A DNA stretch of 64,000 nt from Miltoncostaea sp036826475 (GCA_036826475.1 DAISWG010000014.1:7660-71659), one strand, 5' to 3'; shown: positions 43,135 to 51,962, numbered from the stretch's first letter. The notes: a model not told the origin generated them from the sequence alone. Program-made: numbers and translations.

Positions 43135-43819
43135 CGCGCGCGGCGGGCCGGGGACGCACGCCCGCCCCGTGGAACGCCGGACCGTTCGCCGGCTCCAGCT
43201 CGATGGCGGCCCGCGGGGTGCGCTGCGGCGGCCGGTGCGACGGCCACGGGGCGGCGACGGGCCGCCCGCCGGGGCGGTCGGCCAGCGCGGCGGGTTCCAG
43301 GAACAGGGAGTTGCGGCCGAGCGGGCGCAGCAAGGTCGTTGCGTGGAGCAGGCGCCGGCCGCGCACCCGCTCCACCTGCCGGACGCGCTGGGCCGCCAGC
43401 AGGGCGGAGGCCCCGGCGCCGAGCAGCGCGCCGGCCGCCGCCGCGCCCGTCCCCTCGACGTACGGCGCGGCGGCGACGGCGGCGACGGCGGCCAGCGCCG
43501 CCGCGGGCAGGGTCCGGGCCACCAGCACCCGGACGACGGTCACCGGGGCGCCCTCCAGCCGCCAGCGCCCCGCGACGGGCAGGGCCAACCGCGCCGCCCG
43601 CCGCGCCGCGCGGGCCCCCCCGGCCAGCCACAGGAGGATGAGCGACCCCGCGAGGCCCGCGGCCCCGGCGCGCAGCGCCTGCGGCGCCGGGTCCCCCACC
43701 GCGAGCACCCCCGCCACGCCGCACGCGGCGATCGACAGTCCGATGGTCCGGAGCTCGAACACCGCGGGCGCGAGGGGCGTCATGCCGCGGATATCGGCAC
43801 GCGGCGGGGACGGCCGCAT
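43085..43819 (-). CDS. Membrane protein, 244 aa
   Basis: Not recognised. Three to four hydrophobic stretches in the first 150 residues (FELRTIGLSIAACGVAGVLAV, AGAAGLAGSLILLWLAGGA, TLPAAALAAVAAVAAAPYV, GALLGAGASALLAAQ) and a Pro/Arg-rich cytoplasmic tail. Its ATG at 43819 lies 6 bases after the egtD stop, so it is probably the third gene of the egt operon. M13 is an alternative start. Confidence 0.65.
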   Translation of the reverse strand: MRPSPPRADIRGMTPLAPAVFELRTIGLSIAACGVAGVLAVGDPAPQALRAGAAGLAGSLILLWLAGGARAARRAARLALPVAGRWRLEGAPVTVVRVLVARTLPAAALAAVAAVAAAPYVEGTGAAAAGALLGAGASALLAAQRVRQVERVRGRRLLHATTLLRPLGRNSLFLEPAALADRPGGRPVAAPWPSHRPPQRTPRAAIELEPANGPAFHGAGVRPRPAARVSAGAAPAPRDPAAGG

Positions 43820-43825
43820 ACCGCA

Positions 43826-44932
43826 TCATGCGTGGTCCGGGCGACCCCCCGGGCGCGACGCGCGCCGCGCCAGCGAGACCGCGAACCAGCCGCGCGGGTC
43901 CTCGTGCCACTCGACGATCCGGAGCCCCGCCTCCCCGTACATCCCCGCCACCGAGTCGCGGGTGAACTTGCAGGAGATCTCGGTGCGCATCTCCTCCCCG
44001 TCGGCGAACTCGACCGTCATGTCCAGCGCGGCCAGGCGGACCACCTGGCGGCCGATCGCGCGCAGGCGCATCTCGATCCAGGGCGGCCCGGGGTCGTACC
44101 GGGCGACGTGGGCGAAGGCGTCCAGGTCGAAGTCTCCGTCCAGCTCGCGATTCATGACCCGCAGGAGGTTGAGGTTGAACTGCGCGGTCACGCCGGCGGC
44201 GTCGTCGTAGGCCGGCAGGATCCGGCCGGGGTCGCCGGCCAGGTCGGTGCCCACCAGCAGCACGTCGTCGTCATCCATCAGCGCCGCGACCGACCGCAGG
44301 AACGGCGCCCGCCCGGCGGGCTCCAGGTTGCCGATCGTCCCGCCCAGGAACGCGATGAGGCGGGCGCCCCCGGCGGCGCGGGGCGGTACGGCCGGAAGGT
44401 GGCGGCCGAAGTCCCCCGCCACGCCGTGCAGGTCGAGCCCCGGGTAGTCCTCCGCCAAGGCGGACGCGGCCGCCAGGATCGCCTCCGGGCAGACGTCGAA
44501 CGGCACGTAGCGCTCCAGGGTCCCCGCCCCTCGCATCGCGTCCAGGAGCGCCCGCGTCTTGCGGGATGCCCCCGACCCCAGCTCCACCAGCTCGGCGACG
44601 CCGTGGCGGGCCACGAGCGCGGGCGCCACGCGCTCCAGGATCTCCAGCTCGGTGCGCCCCTGGTAGTACTCGGGCAGCCGGGTGATCTCCTCGAACAGGG
44701 CGGAGCCGCGCTCGTCGTAGAAGTGCACCGGCGGCATCCACTTGGCCCCGGCGCGGAGGCCGACCCGCGCGTCGGCGGCGAGGCCCTCCCCCGCGCCGAA
44801 TCCGCGAGGATGGACGTCCAGCCGGTACGGACGCGGCAGCGCGGGCGTCAATCCGCCGGCCGATGCAGCACCTCTCTCCCCGGGCACTGCGACCGCGCTT
44901 CGCGCGGTAGGGCCGGCGGAAATGGCGCTCAC
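43826..44932 (-). CDS. egtD: L-histidine N-alpha-methyltransferase (ergothioneine biosynthesis)
   Basis: Trimethylates histidine to hercynine with SAM. 368 residues. FYDERGSALFEEITRLPEYYQGRTELEIL, ELGSGASRKTRALLDAM (SAM site), IAFLGGTIGNLEP and AQFNLNLLRVMNRELDGDFD are typical of EgtD. GTG at 44932 overlaps the egtB stop (GTGA); the first ~45 residues are poorly conserved, so a later start is possible. Confidence 0.95.
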   Translation of the reverse strand: MSAISAGPTARSAVAVPGERGAASAGGLTPALPRPYRLDVHPRGFGAGEGLAADARVGLRAGAKWMPPVHFYDERGSALFEEITRLPEYYQGRTELEILERVAPALVARHGVAELVELGSGASRKTRALLDAMRGAGTLERYVPFDVCPEAILAAASALAEDYPGLDLHGVAGDFGRHLPAVPPRAAGGARLIAFLGGTIGNLEPAGRAPFLRSVAALMDDDDVLLVGTDLAGDPGRILPAYDDAAGVTAQFNLNLLRVMNRELDGDFDLDAFAHVARYDPGPPWIEMRLRAIGRQVVRLAALDMTVEFADGEEMRTEISCKFTRDSVAGMYGEAGLRIVEWHEDPRGWFAVSLARRASRPGGRPDHA

Positions 44933-46197
44933 GACAGGTCCCTCGCCAGCCGCAGCCCGCTGAAGATCTGGCGCCGCTCCGGCAGGTCCCAGTTGCGGAA
45001 GCTCGGGCGGGCGGCGACGGCCTGCGTGGCCCACGACCCGCCCCGCAGGACCCGGTACGCCGTCCCGAAGAACACCTCCGCGTACTCGCGGTACGGGAAT
45101 GCGGAGAAGCCGGGGTAGCCGCCGAACGCCGACGACGTCCACTCCCAGACGTCGCCGAGCATCCCGCGCAGGCCCTGCGGGTTCGCGGGATGGGCGCCCA
45201 CGGGCGCGCGGGCGAACCCGGTCTGGTCGAGGTTCCCCCACTCCCCGTCCGCCGGCGTCCCCCGCGCGGCGCACTCCCACTCCACCTCGCTGGGCAGGCG
45301 CGCGCCCGCCCACCGGGCGTGGGCGTCGGCCTCGTGGGCGCTCACGTGGCAGAGCGGCAGGCGGGGGTCGAGCGGGTCGACGCGGTCGAACGACCGCTCG
45401 AGCCAGCCGCCCGCGCCGTCGCCCTCCCAGTAGAGCGGCGCCTCCACGCCCCCGGCCCGGCGCCACGCCCAGCCGGCATCGGTCCACAGCTCCCGGCGCA
45501 GGTAGCCGCCGTCCTCCACGAAGGCCAGGTGGTCGCCGTTGGTGACCGGGTCGCGGGCCATCAGGAACGCCGGGACGGCGCGCGCGTGGCAGGGGCGCTC
45601 GCAGTCGTAGGCGAAGCCCGGCCCGTCGGCGCCCATGCAGAAGACGGTGGGGCCCACCTCCACCCAGCCGCCCGTCGCGCCAGCCGCGTCCCGCAGCCGG
45701 CGCCGGCCGTCCGGCACGTACGCGCCCGGCGGCAGCATCTGGAGCGCCTGCAGCACCGTCTCCGTGTGCTGCGCCTCGTGCTCCACCACCATCTCGAACG
45801 CGAACCCGCGGCGGGTGAGCGGATCGGCGTCGTCGCCCAGGTCGGCGGCCGCCAGCACCTCGAGGGACCGCTCGCGCACGTCCCGGAGGAAGCCGTGCGC
45901 CGCCTCCGGCGGCAGCAGCGGCGCGGTGCCCCGGTCGCGCCGCGGCGTCTCGGTGGCGTCGTAGAGCCGGTCGAGATCCGGGTGCAGGCCCGGCCGCCCG
46001 CCGACGCGCCGCACGAGCCACAGCTCCTCGTAGGCCGCGATGTGTCCCAGGTCCCAGACCGGAGGGCTCAGGAGCGCATCCGGCTGACCGACGAGGTGCT
46101 CCGGCGGCAGCGGGGCGAAGAGCCCGAGCGTCCTGCGGCGCACGTCGCCGAGACGGTCGGCGAGCGCCGTTGCCAGCGTCTCCACGACGTCCACCAT
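44929..46197 (-). CDS. egtB: Hercynine oxygenase / sulfoxide synthase
   Basis: Non-heme iron enzyme joining hercynine to a thiol. 422 residues. The DinB-like domain carries the iron ligands H52 (WDLGHIAAYEELW) and H140/H144 (EHEAQHTE); the FGE-sulfatase-like domain follows, with RLPSEVEWECAARG, GDVWEWTSSAFGGYPGF and RVLRGGSWAT. No egtA, egtC or egtE is in the window, so the thiol donor (Cys or gamma-Glu-Cys) cannot be told. ATG at 46197. Two CRP-type sites lie just upstream. Confidence 0.95.
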   Translation of the reverse strand: MVDVVETLATALADRLGDVRRRTLGLFAPLPPEHLVGQPDALLSPPVWDLGHIAAYEELWLVRRVGGRPGLHPDLDRLYDATETPRRDRGTAPLLPPEAAHGFLRDVRERSLEVLAAADLGDDADPLTRRGFAFEMVVEHEAQHTETVLQALQMLPPGAYVPDGRRRLRDAAGATGGWVEVGPTVFCMGADGPGFAYDCERPCHARAVPAFLMARDPVTNGDHLAFVEDGGYLRRELWTDAGWAWRRAGGVEAPLYWEGDGAGGWLERSFDRVDPLDPRLPLCHVSAHEADAHARWAGARLPSEVEWECAARGTPADGEWGNLDQTGFARAPVGAHPANPQGLRGMLGDVWEWTSSAFGGYPGFSAFPYREYAEVFFGTAYRVLRGGSWATQAVAARPSFRNWDLPERRQIFSGLRLARDLS

Positions 46198-46220
46198 CGC
46201 CGACGCGGCCGGCGCGGTGG

Positions 46221-46236
46221 GGTGACCCGTCTCACA
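46221..46236. promoter_or_regulatory. CRP-type operator 1 (GTGA-N6-TCACA)
   Basis: GGTGACCCGTCTCACA matches the CRP consensus TGTGA-N6-TCACA at 9 of 10 defined positions. It lies 24 bases upstream of the egtB ATG. The nearby CRP/FNR gene retains the Arg-Glu pair that reads GTGA. Confidence 0.55.
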
Positions 46237-46254
46237 GGGTGCGATCCGTCACAA

Positions 46255-46270
46255 CGTGAGCACGCTCACA
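46255..46270. promoter_or_regulatory. CRP-type operator 2 (GTGA-N6-TCACA)
   Basis: CGTGAGCACGCTCACA matches the CRP consensus at 9 of 10 positions and includes the inverted repeat GTGAGC-AC-GCTCAC. Centre-to-centre distance to operator 1 is 34 bp. A TCACA half site sits exactly between them (46249-46253), so TCACA recurs every 17 bp. Confidence 0.55.
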
Positions 46271-46349
46271 GGGGCCGGGTGATCCATCCGGCGCGTACGA
46301 ACGTCCGTCGCGGAACCGCGGGCGGTGTCTCTCCGGACGGAGTCCGTTC

Positions 46350-46355
46350 TAGAAT
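46350..46355 (+). promoter_or_regulatory. Putative -10 box for the VanW gene (leaderless)
   Basis: TAGAAT, the best -10 match in the window, 9 bases before the ATG at 46365. The -35 region is weak, which would suit activator-dependent transcription. Confidence 0.45.
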
Positions 46356-46364
46356 CCGCAACCC

Positions 46365-48293
46365 ATGCCGGACGCGCCGCGACAAGGAGCCCCGAGCGGC
46401 GCACGGCGGCCGCGGACACCCGAGGAGCGCGCGAGGGCGCGCCGGCGCCGGCGCAACCGGCGCGTGGGGGTGCTGGCGCTGGTCGTCGTGCTGCTCGCGG
46501 TGGGCATCGGGACGGCGATCGCGTTCAGCCGGGACGACGACGGGGGCGCCCCCGGGTCGGTGCAGGTCGCCGGCGTCGACGTCGCGGGCAAGGACCGCGC
46601 CGAGATCGCCGAGACCGTCCGCGACCGCGCCAGGGAGCTGGCGAAGGAGCAGATCGTCGTGACCCGCACCGACCAGCCGGGGTTCCGCGTGGCGGCCACC
46701 CGGGCGGAGCTGGGGGCGCGGCCGCGCGTGAGGGCGGCCGTCGACGAGGCGCTGGAGCCCCGGAACCTCGGCGGGCGGATCCTGTCCGGGATCGGCATCG
46801 CCCCCACGCGCGACGTCGAGATCCACTGGACGTTCGACGCGCGCAAACTCGGGGGCCTGATCCGCCAGGTCACCGGGCGCACCAACGACCCGGCGCGCTC
46901 CGCGTCGCTCGAGGTGACCGACACCGACATCGTGCTGACGCCCGCCGAGGGCGGCTACGGCATCGACGCGCGCGAGCTGCGCCGGGAGATCTCCGACGGC
47001 GCGACGGAGGTGGCCGTCACGCCCGGGCCGCTCGTGCCGGCCGTGTCCGACGAGGCGGCCGCCGCCGCGCGCGAGCAGGCACTGGCCCTGATCGCGAAGC
47101 CGGTGCAGGTGACCTTCAAGAACAACGGCGTGCCGATCGAGACCTCGGTGCTGCGCCAGGCGCTCCGGTTCCGCGCGGACCCGCCGGCGCTCGAGGTGCG
47201 GCTCGATCCCGACGTGCTCTACGCGGACATCAAGGACGCGTTCTCCACCCGGGAGCAGCCGTACCGCGACGCCAGCTTCCAGGTGAACGGGTCCACCGTC
47301 CGCATCGTGTCGTCGCGCATCGGCCGCAGCCTCGACATGGACGCCATCGCCCAGGAGATCATCGACGCCCCCGGCACCCCCGTCCGCGCACGGTTCAAGG
47401 TGACCGAGCCCGAGACGACCACCGCGGAGCTGAAGCGGCTGCGCATCACCGAGGAGATCTCGGAGTTCACCACGCCGTACAACTGCTGCGAGCCGCGGGT
47501 CACCAACATCCAGCGCGCCGCGCAGATCCTGGACGGCACGATCATCCCGGCGGGCAACGCGTTCTCGCTCAACGACGCCCTGGGCCAGCGGACCATCGAC
47601 CGCGGCTTCGTGCAAGCCCCCCAGATCGCCGCCGGCCAGCTCGAGGACGCGGTCGGGGGCGGGGTGTCCCAGGTGGCCACCACGCTGTACAACGCCGCCT
47701 TCTTCGGCGGGATGGACCTCATCGCGCACACCCCGCACCAGTTCTGGATCTCGCGCTACCCGAAGGGCCGTGAGGCGACGGTGTCGTGGGGCGGCCCCGA
47801 GCTCGTGTTCCGCAACGACTGGGACGCCGCGGTCCTGATCTCGGCCGCCGCCGGCTCGAACGGCATCACGATCCGCATGTTCTCGTCGAAGCTGGGCCGC
47901 GCGGTGGAGACCACCACCGGCGAGCCGACCGACGTGAAGGAGCCGGAGGTCAAGGAGACGGAGAACCCCGACCTGCCTCCCGGCACCCGCGAGGTGAAGC
48001 AGGAGCTCGGAGGCCCCGGCTTCTCGATCTCGTACACACGGACGGTCCTGGTGGACGGCGACGTGAAGCGCGACGAGACGTTCAACTGGACCTACGACCC
48101 GCAGGACGCATACATCGAGCTCGGGCCCGAGAAGGACACGTCCACCACCCGGCCGGACCGCGGGTCCACCACCACGGCACCGGGACGGACCACCACGGCA
48201 CCGCCCTCGGCGCCGGAGACGCCCCCCGCCGGGACCGAGCCGGACCGGCCGACGCCGGCGCCCGGCGGCTCCGCCCCGCCCCCGCCGGGTTAG
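46365..48293 (+). CDS. VanW-family membrane-anchored cell-wall protein
   Basis: 642 residues. Arg-rich cytoplasmic start and one membrane helix (about 33-54), then repeated peptidoglycan-binding-4-type modules (about 65-350), the VanW domain (TTPYNCCEPRVTNIQRAAQILDG, PAGNAFSLNDALGQRT, GGGVSQVATTLYNAAFF), a G5-like beta module (FSISYTRTVLVDGDVKRDE) and a Thr/Pro-rich tail. Probably acts at the cell wall; the precise role of VanW proteins is unknown. Its stop overlaps the convergent dehalogenase-like stop by 4 bases. Confidence 0.92.
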   Translation: MPDAPRQGAPSGARRPRTPEERARARRRRRNRRVGVLALVVVLLAVGIGTAIAFSRDDDGGAPGSVQVAGVDVAGKDRAEIAETVRDRARELAKEQIVVTRTDQPGFRVAATRAELGARPRVRAAVDEALEPRNLGGRILSGIGIAPTRDVEIHWTFDARKLGGLIRQVTGRTNDPARSASLEVTDTDIVLTPAEGGYGIDARELRREISDGATEVAVTPGPLVPAVSDEAAAAAREQALALIAKPVQVTFKNNGVPIETSVLRQALRFRADPPALEVRLDPDVLYADIKDAFSTREQPYRDASFQVNGSTVRIVSSRIGRSLDMDAIAQEIIDAPGTPVRARFKVTEPETTTAELKRLRITEEISEFTTPYNCCEPRVTNIQRAAQILDGTIIPAGNAFSLNDALGQRTIDRGFVQAPQIAAGQLEDAVGGGVSQVATTLYNAAFFGGMDLIAHTPHQFWISRYPKGREATVSWGGPELVFRNDWDAAVLISAAAGSNGITIRMFSSKLGRAVETTTGEPTDVKEPEVKETENPDLPPGTREVKQELGGPGFSISYTRTVLVDGDVKRDETFNWTYDPQDAYIELGPEKDTSTTRPDRGSTTTAPGRTTTAPPSAPETPPAGTEPDRPTPAPGGSAPPPPG

Positions 48294-49192
48294 CCGGCGA
48301 AGAAGGCCGCGAGCTCGGCGGCGGTCTCCTCGGGCGCCTCCTCCGGCAGGAAGTGCCCGCACGGCAACGCCCGGCCGCGCAGGTCGTCCGCCGTGTCGCG
48401 CCAGGCGCCGAGCACGTCGTGGAGCCGCTCCATGGCGCCGTGCGCGCCCCACAGGACCAGGAGGGGGCAGGCCATCCGCGCCCCCGCGTCCGCGCGGTCG
48501 TGCTCCAGGTCGATCCCGGCCGCCGCCCGGTAGTCCTCGCAGGAGGCGTGGATCGCCGCAGGGTCGGAGAAGCAGCGGACGTACTCGGCGATCGCCGCCT
48601 CCTCCACCGGCCGCGCCCGTCCCGACCAGCGCCGCACCGTCTCGCGCAGGAACCACTCGGGATCGTGGCCGATCAGCGTCTCGGGGAGGCCGTCGGGCTG
48701 GATCAGGAAGAACCAGTGGTAGTAGGCCGTCGCGAAGGCCTGGTCGGTGCCGTCGAAGAGCGTGAGGGTGGGGACGATGTCGAGCACCGCCGCCCGCGCC
48801 ACCGCGTCGGGGTGGTCGAGCGCCATCCGTCGCGTCACCCGCCCGCCGCGGTCGTGGCCCGCCACGCCGAAGCGCGGGAAGCCGAGGGCGCGCATCGCCG
48901 CGACCATGTCCGCCGCCATCGCCCGCTTCGCGTATCCCGCGTGGTCGGCGCCCCCGGGGGGCCGGCCGCTGTCGCCGTAGCCGCGCAGGTCCGCGCACAC
49001 CACGGTGAACCGCTCCGCGAGGACCGGCGCCACCAGATGCCAGCACGCCCGCGTCTGCGGGTAGCCGTGCAGCAGCAGCAACGGAGGGCCGCTGCCGCCG
49101 ACCCACGCGGCGACGGTCAGGTCGTCGACGTCGATGCGCCGGTCGTCGAAGCCGGGCGGGAACACCGCCGGATCCTGCCATCCCGCGACCAC
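48290..49192 (-). CDS. Haloacetate (fluoroacetate) dehalogenase-like alpha/beta hydrolase
   Basis: 300 residues from GTG 49192. LLLHGYPQTRACWH, nucleophile D114 in GHDRGGRV with carboxylate-binding R115 and R118, acid D138 in AVLDIVPT, the halide-pocket pair His-Trp in YYHWFF, Tyr in CEDYRA, and H280 in CGHFLPEEAPEE. The relative spacing equals that of characterised fluoroacetate dehalogenases (Asp110/Asp134/His280). Epoxide hydrolase is the alternative, but LWGAHGAMERLHDVL and the HW pair favour dehalogenase. No upstream ATG is available. Confidence 0.85.
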   Translation of the reverse strand: MVAGWQDPAVFPPGFDDRRIDVDDLTVAAWVGGSGPPLLLLHGYPQTRACWHLVAPVLAERFTVVCADLRGYGDSGRPPGGADHAGYAKRAMAADMVAAMRALGFPRFGVAGHDRGGRVTRRMALDHPDAVARAAVLDIVPTLTLFDGTDQAFATAYYHWFFLIQPDGLPETLIGHDPEWFLRETVRRWSGRARPVEEAAIAEYVRCFSDPAAIHASCEDYRAAAGIDLEHDRADAGARMACPLLVLWGAHGAMERLHDVLGAWRDTADDLRGRALPCGHFLPEEAPEETAAELAAFFAG

Positions 49193-49196
49193 CGAT

Positions 49197-49225
49197 TTCG
49201 TGACCGCGGCGTGCGGCCGTACGAT
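49197..49225 (+). promoter_or_regulatory. Putative promoter for the large LuxR-type regulator (leaderless)
   Basis: TTCGTG (49197-49202), 17-base spacer, TACGAT (49220-49225), 9 bases to the ATG at 49235. The -10 overlaps the 42-bp divergent gap with the dehalogenase-like gene. Confidence 0.4.
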
Positions 49226-49234
49226 CGACGGCGC

Positions 49235-51916
49235 ATGGCGACCGAGCCGGCATACCTCGCCGCCCCGCCGCCGCTGACCGGGCGGGCGGCGGCGCTCGAC
49301 GACCTGGTGGCGCTCGCAGCCGGCCGCCCCGGGGTGGTGGTGCTCGCCGGCCCGCCGGGAATAGGGCGCTCGCGACTGGCGCGCGAGGCCGCCGTGCGGC
49401 TCGCGATGGACGGCACGGCGCTCGTCGACGCGGAGGCGCCGGGAGTGGCGGCGGAGGTGCTGGCGGACGCGCTCGCGGAGGCCGGGCACGGGCGCGACCC
49501 CGCCCGCGCCGCGCGCCTGCGCCCCATCGTGAACCTGCTCGGTGAGCGCGGCGACGAGCCGGGCCTCGCGGCGGGCCTGGCCCGGCGCCTCGCCGGCTCG
49601 CGCGGCCTCGTGCTGATGACCGGGCGCGAGATGCACGGCGACGTCGCCACCATGGTGCTGCCGCCGCTCGCGGAGGAGGACGCGCTCGCCCTGGTGCGGG
49701 CGGCAGCGCCAGGGCTCCCCGCCGCCGCGGCGGCCCAGGTGGCCGCGCTGGGCGACGGGGTCCCGGGCCGGCTCGTCGCCCTGGCGCACGCCGCCCGCGA
49801 CTGGCCCGGCGGCGACGCGCCGCTGCCCGTGCCGGCGCCGCTGCGGGCCGAGGCCGAGGGCGCGCTCGCCCCCCTCGACGGCTGGCCCGCGGACCTCGCG
49901 CGGTGGGCGGCGCTGCTGAGCGAGCCCTTCTCGGTGGGCCTGCTGGCCCGCACGACGCTGGAGACGCCCGCCCGCATCGCCGCTGGCCTCGACGCGCTGA
50001 CCGCCGCCGGGGTGCTCGGCGAGGTGCCCGGACCGCCGGAGGTGCGATGGCGGTTCCGCGACCGGGTGCTCCGCGCCGTCGCGGCGGGGGCGATGGACGG
50101 CGCCGAGCGGCGCCGGCGCCACGCGGCCGCGCTGGTGTCGGGCCGGGCGGCGGGCGACCCGCCGGGCGAGCTCGCCCGGCACGCCGTGGGCGCCGCCGAC
50201 GCCGCGGCGGTGGTGGAGTGGGCGGTGCGCGCCGCCGCGGCCGCCCACGACGCGGGCGACCTGGACGGGGCCCTGGCCCAGTCCGACCGCGCGCTGGCCT
50301 GGTGGAACCCCGCGCTGGGCGAGTCGGCGCGCATGGCGGCCCTGCACGAGCGGGGCATGGCGCAGCTCGACCGCGCGGTGTGGCTCGAGGCCGCCGAGGC
50401 GCTGGAGGAGGCCGCCCGCGGACGCCGCGAGCTGGGCGAGCGCGACGCCGCCCTCGGAAGCATCTCCGCGGCGTCCAGCGCCCGCTGGATCCTCGGACAG
50501 CACGACCTGGCGCTCCGGTCCATCCAGGACCACCTGACGCGCAGCCGCGACCCGGCCGCCCCGCCGTCGGCCGCCCGCGCGGAGGCGTTGACCCACGCGG
50601 CCGGGATGGCCGCGATGACGTCCCGCTTCTCCGATGCGCTGGCCCACGCCGGCGAGGCCCGCACCGAGGCGACCGCAGCGGGGGCCGACGACACATCCAC
50701 GCGGGCGCTCATCTTCATGGGGATGGCCGAGAGCGGACGCGGGGGGCCGGGCGGGCTGCTGCACCTGGCGCGGGCGCGCCGGGAGGGCGGGCGCGCCGCC
50801 GGCGCCTTCGCCCGCAACGCGACGCTCGCGATGATCCACGAGAGCCATGTGCTCCTGGCCGTGGGCCGCCCCGCCGACGCCGCCGCCTGCGCCCGGGACG
50901 GCATCGCCCGCGCCCGCGAGCTGGGGTTGCGCGAGCACGAGCTCGTGCTGACGGGGAACCTGGGCGAGGCGCTCGCCGCCTCCGGCGCGCTGCCCGAGGC
51001 GCGGCGCGAGCTGGAGGCCGCCGTCGCGGGATGGGCGGAGCTGGAGGGCGGCGTCAACACCCCGGCGGAGCCGGGGATGGCCTGGCTGCTGCTGGCGGAG
51101 GGGCGGATCGAGGACGCCCTGTCGCGCCACCGAGCGCTGTCGTCCCGCGAGGGCCCGGTGCTGTTCGAGCAGGTCGCCCCGGTCGCGACCGGACACGCCC
51201 TGGCGGCCCTCGCCGGGGGCGGCCGCGAGGAGGCGGCGCTGGCGGTGTCCCGCGCCCTCGAGGCGTGGCGCCGCACCGACGACCGGCTCACGTCCATCCC
51301 CCTGCTCGCGGTAGCCGCCGAGGCGCTCACCGGCGACGAAGCGGCCCGATGCGTGACCGCGCTCGAGGAGATGGACGCGGCGGGCATCGCCCTGGCCGGA
51401 CCGTCGGCGGCCTACGCCCGCGGCGTGCTGGCGCGCGGCGGCCGCGGCGCCGCCCGCGACCTGCGCGCCGCCGCCGACGGCTTCGACGCCCTCGGGCTCA
51501 GGTGGTGGGCGGCGCGGTCGCGGTTCGCCGCCGGCCTGGCCGACGGCCGCTCCGATCCGGCCGCCGAGGACCTGCTGGCCGCCCGCCGGGCGTTCCGCAC
51601 GATGGGCGCCGACGGCTGGCGGCGCCGCGCCGAGGCCCGCCTGCGGGCCATCGGCCGTCGCATCCCAACCCGCTCGCGTCCGCCCACCACCCCGGGCGCC
51701 GGGCTGTCCGCCCGCGAGCTCGAGGTGCTCGCGGAGCTGGCGCTGGGGCTGCGCAACAAGGACATCGGGGAGCGTCTGTTCATCAGCGAGCGCACGGTCG
51801 CGCGCCACCTGGTCCAGATCAACGCGAAGCTGGGCGTGACCAACCGGACGGCCGCCGTCCGCGTGGCCCAGGAGATGGGCCTCCTCGCCCCCAGGGAGCT
51901 CGGCACAACGCCGTAA
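49235..51916 (+). CDS. Large ATP-binding-type LuxR-family regulator (LAL-like) with altered P-loop
   Basis: 893 residues. N-terminal NTPase-like domain with GPPGIGRS at 39-46: the Walker A lysine is R45, and the Walker B position (RGLVLMTGR) lacks the usual Asp pair, so ATP binding is doubtful. A long TPR-like helical region (about 320-800) follows. The C-terminal LuxR helix-turn-helix (SARELEVLAELALGLRNKDIGERLFISERTVARHLVQINAKLGVTNRT, in pieces, about 825-885) is intact. The next operon starts 112 bases downstream with a perfect dyad in front, so it is the likely target. Confidence 0.9.
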   Translation: MATEPAYLAAPPPLTGRAAALDDLVALAAGRPGVVVLAGPPGIGRSRLAREAAVRLAMDGTALVDAEAPGVAAEVLADALAEAGHGRDPARAARLRPIVNLLGERGDEPGLAAGLARRLAGSRGLVLMTGREMHGDVATMVLPPLAEEDALALVRAAAPGLPAAAAAQVAALGDGVPGRLVALAHAARDWPGGDAPLPVPAPLRAEAEGALAPLDGWPADLARWAALLSEPFSVGLLARTTLETPARIAAGLDALTAAGVLGEVPGPPEVRWRFRDRVLRAVAAGAMDGAERRRRHAAALVSGRAAGDPPGELARHAVGAADAAAVVEWAVRAAAAAHDAGDLDGALAQSDRALAWWNPALGESARMAALHERGMAQLDRAVWLEAAEALEEAARGRRELGERDAALGSISAASSARWILGQHDLALRSIQDHLTRSRDPAAPPSAARAEALTHAAGMAAMTSRFSDALAHAGEARTEATAAGADDTSTRALIFMGMAESGRGGPGGLLHLARARREGGRAAGAFARNATLAMIHESHVLLAVGRPADAAACARDGIARARELGLREHELVLTGNLGEALAASGALPEARRELEAAVAGWAELEGGVNTPAEPGMAWLLLAEGRIEDALSRHRALSSREGPVLFEQVAPVATGHALAALAGGGREEAALAVSRALEAWRRTDDRLTSIPLLAVAAEALTGDEAARCVTALEEMDAAGIALAGPSAAYARGVLARGGRGAARDLRAAADGFDALGLRWWAARSRFAAGLADGRSDPAAEDLLAARRAFRTMGADGWRRRAEARLRAIGRRIPTRSRPPTTPGAGLSARELEVLAELALGLRNKDIGERLFISERTVARHLVQINAKLGVTNRTAAVRVAQEMGLLAPRELGTTP

Positions 51917-51944
51917 GCCACGGCCGGCCCGGCGTCGCGCATGG

Positions 51945-51962
51945 ATGGTCAATTCTGACCAT
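51945..51962. promoter_or_regulatory. Perfect 18-bp dyad operator upstream of the adenylating enzyme/FeeM operon
   Basis: ATGGTCA-ATTC-TGACCAT: 7-bp arms, 4-base spacer. A -10-like TAGCGT at 51985-51990 puts the dyad centre about 43 bases upstream of the predicted transcript start, the usual place for a LuxR-type activator. No standard -35 is present, which agrees with activator dependence. Confidence 0.6.
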
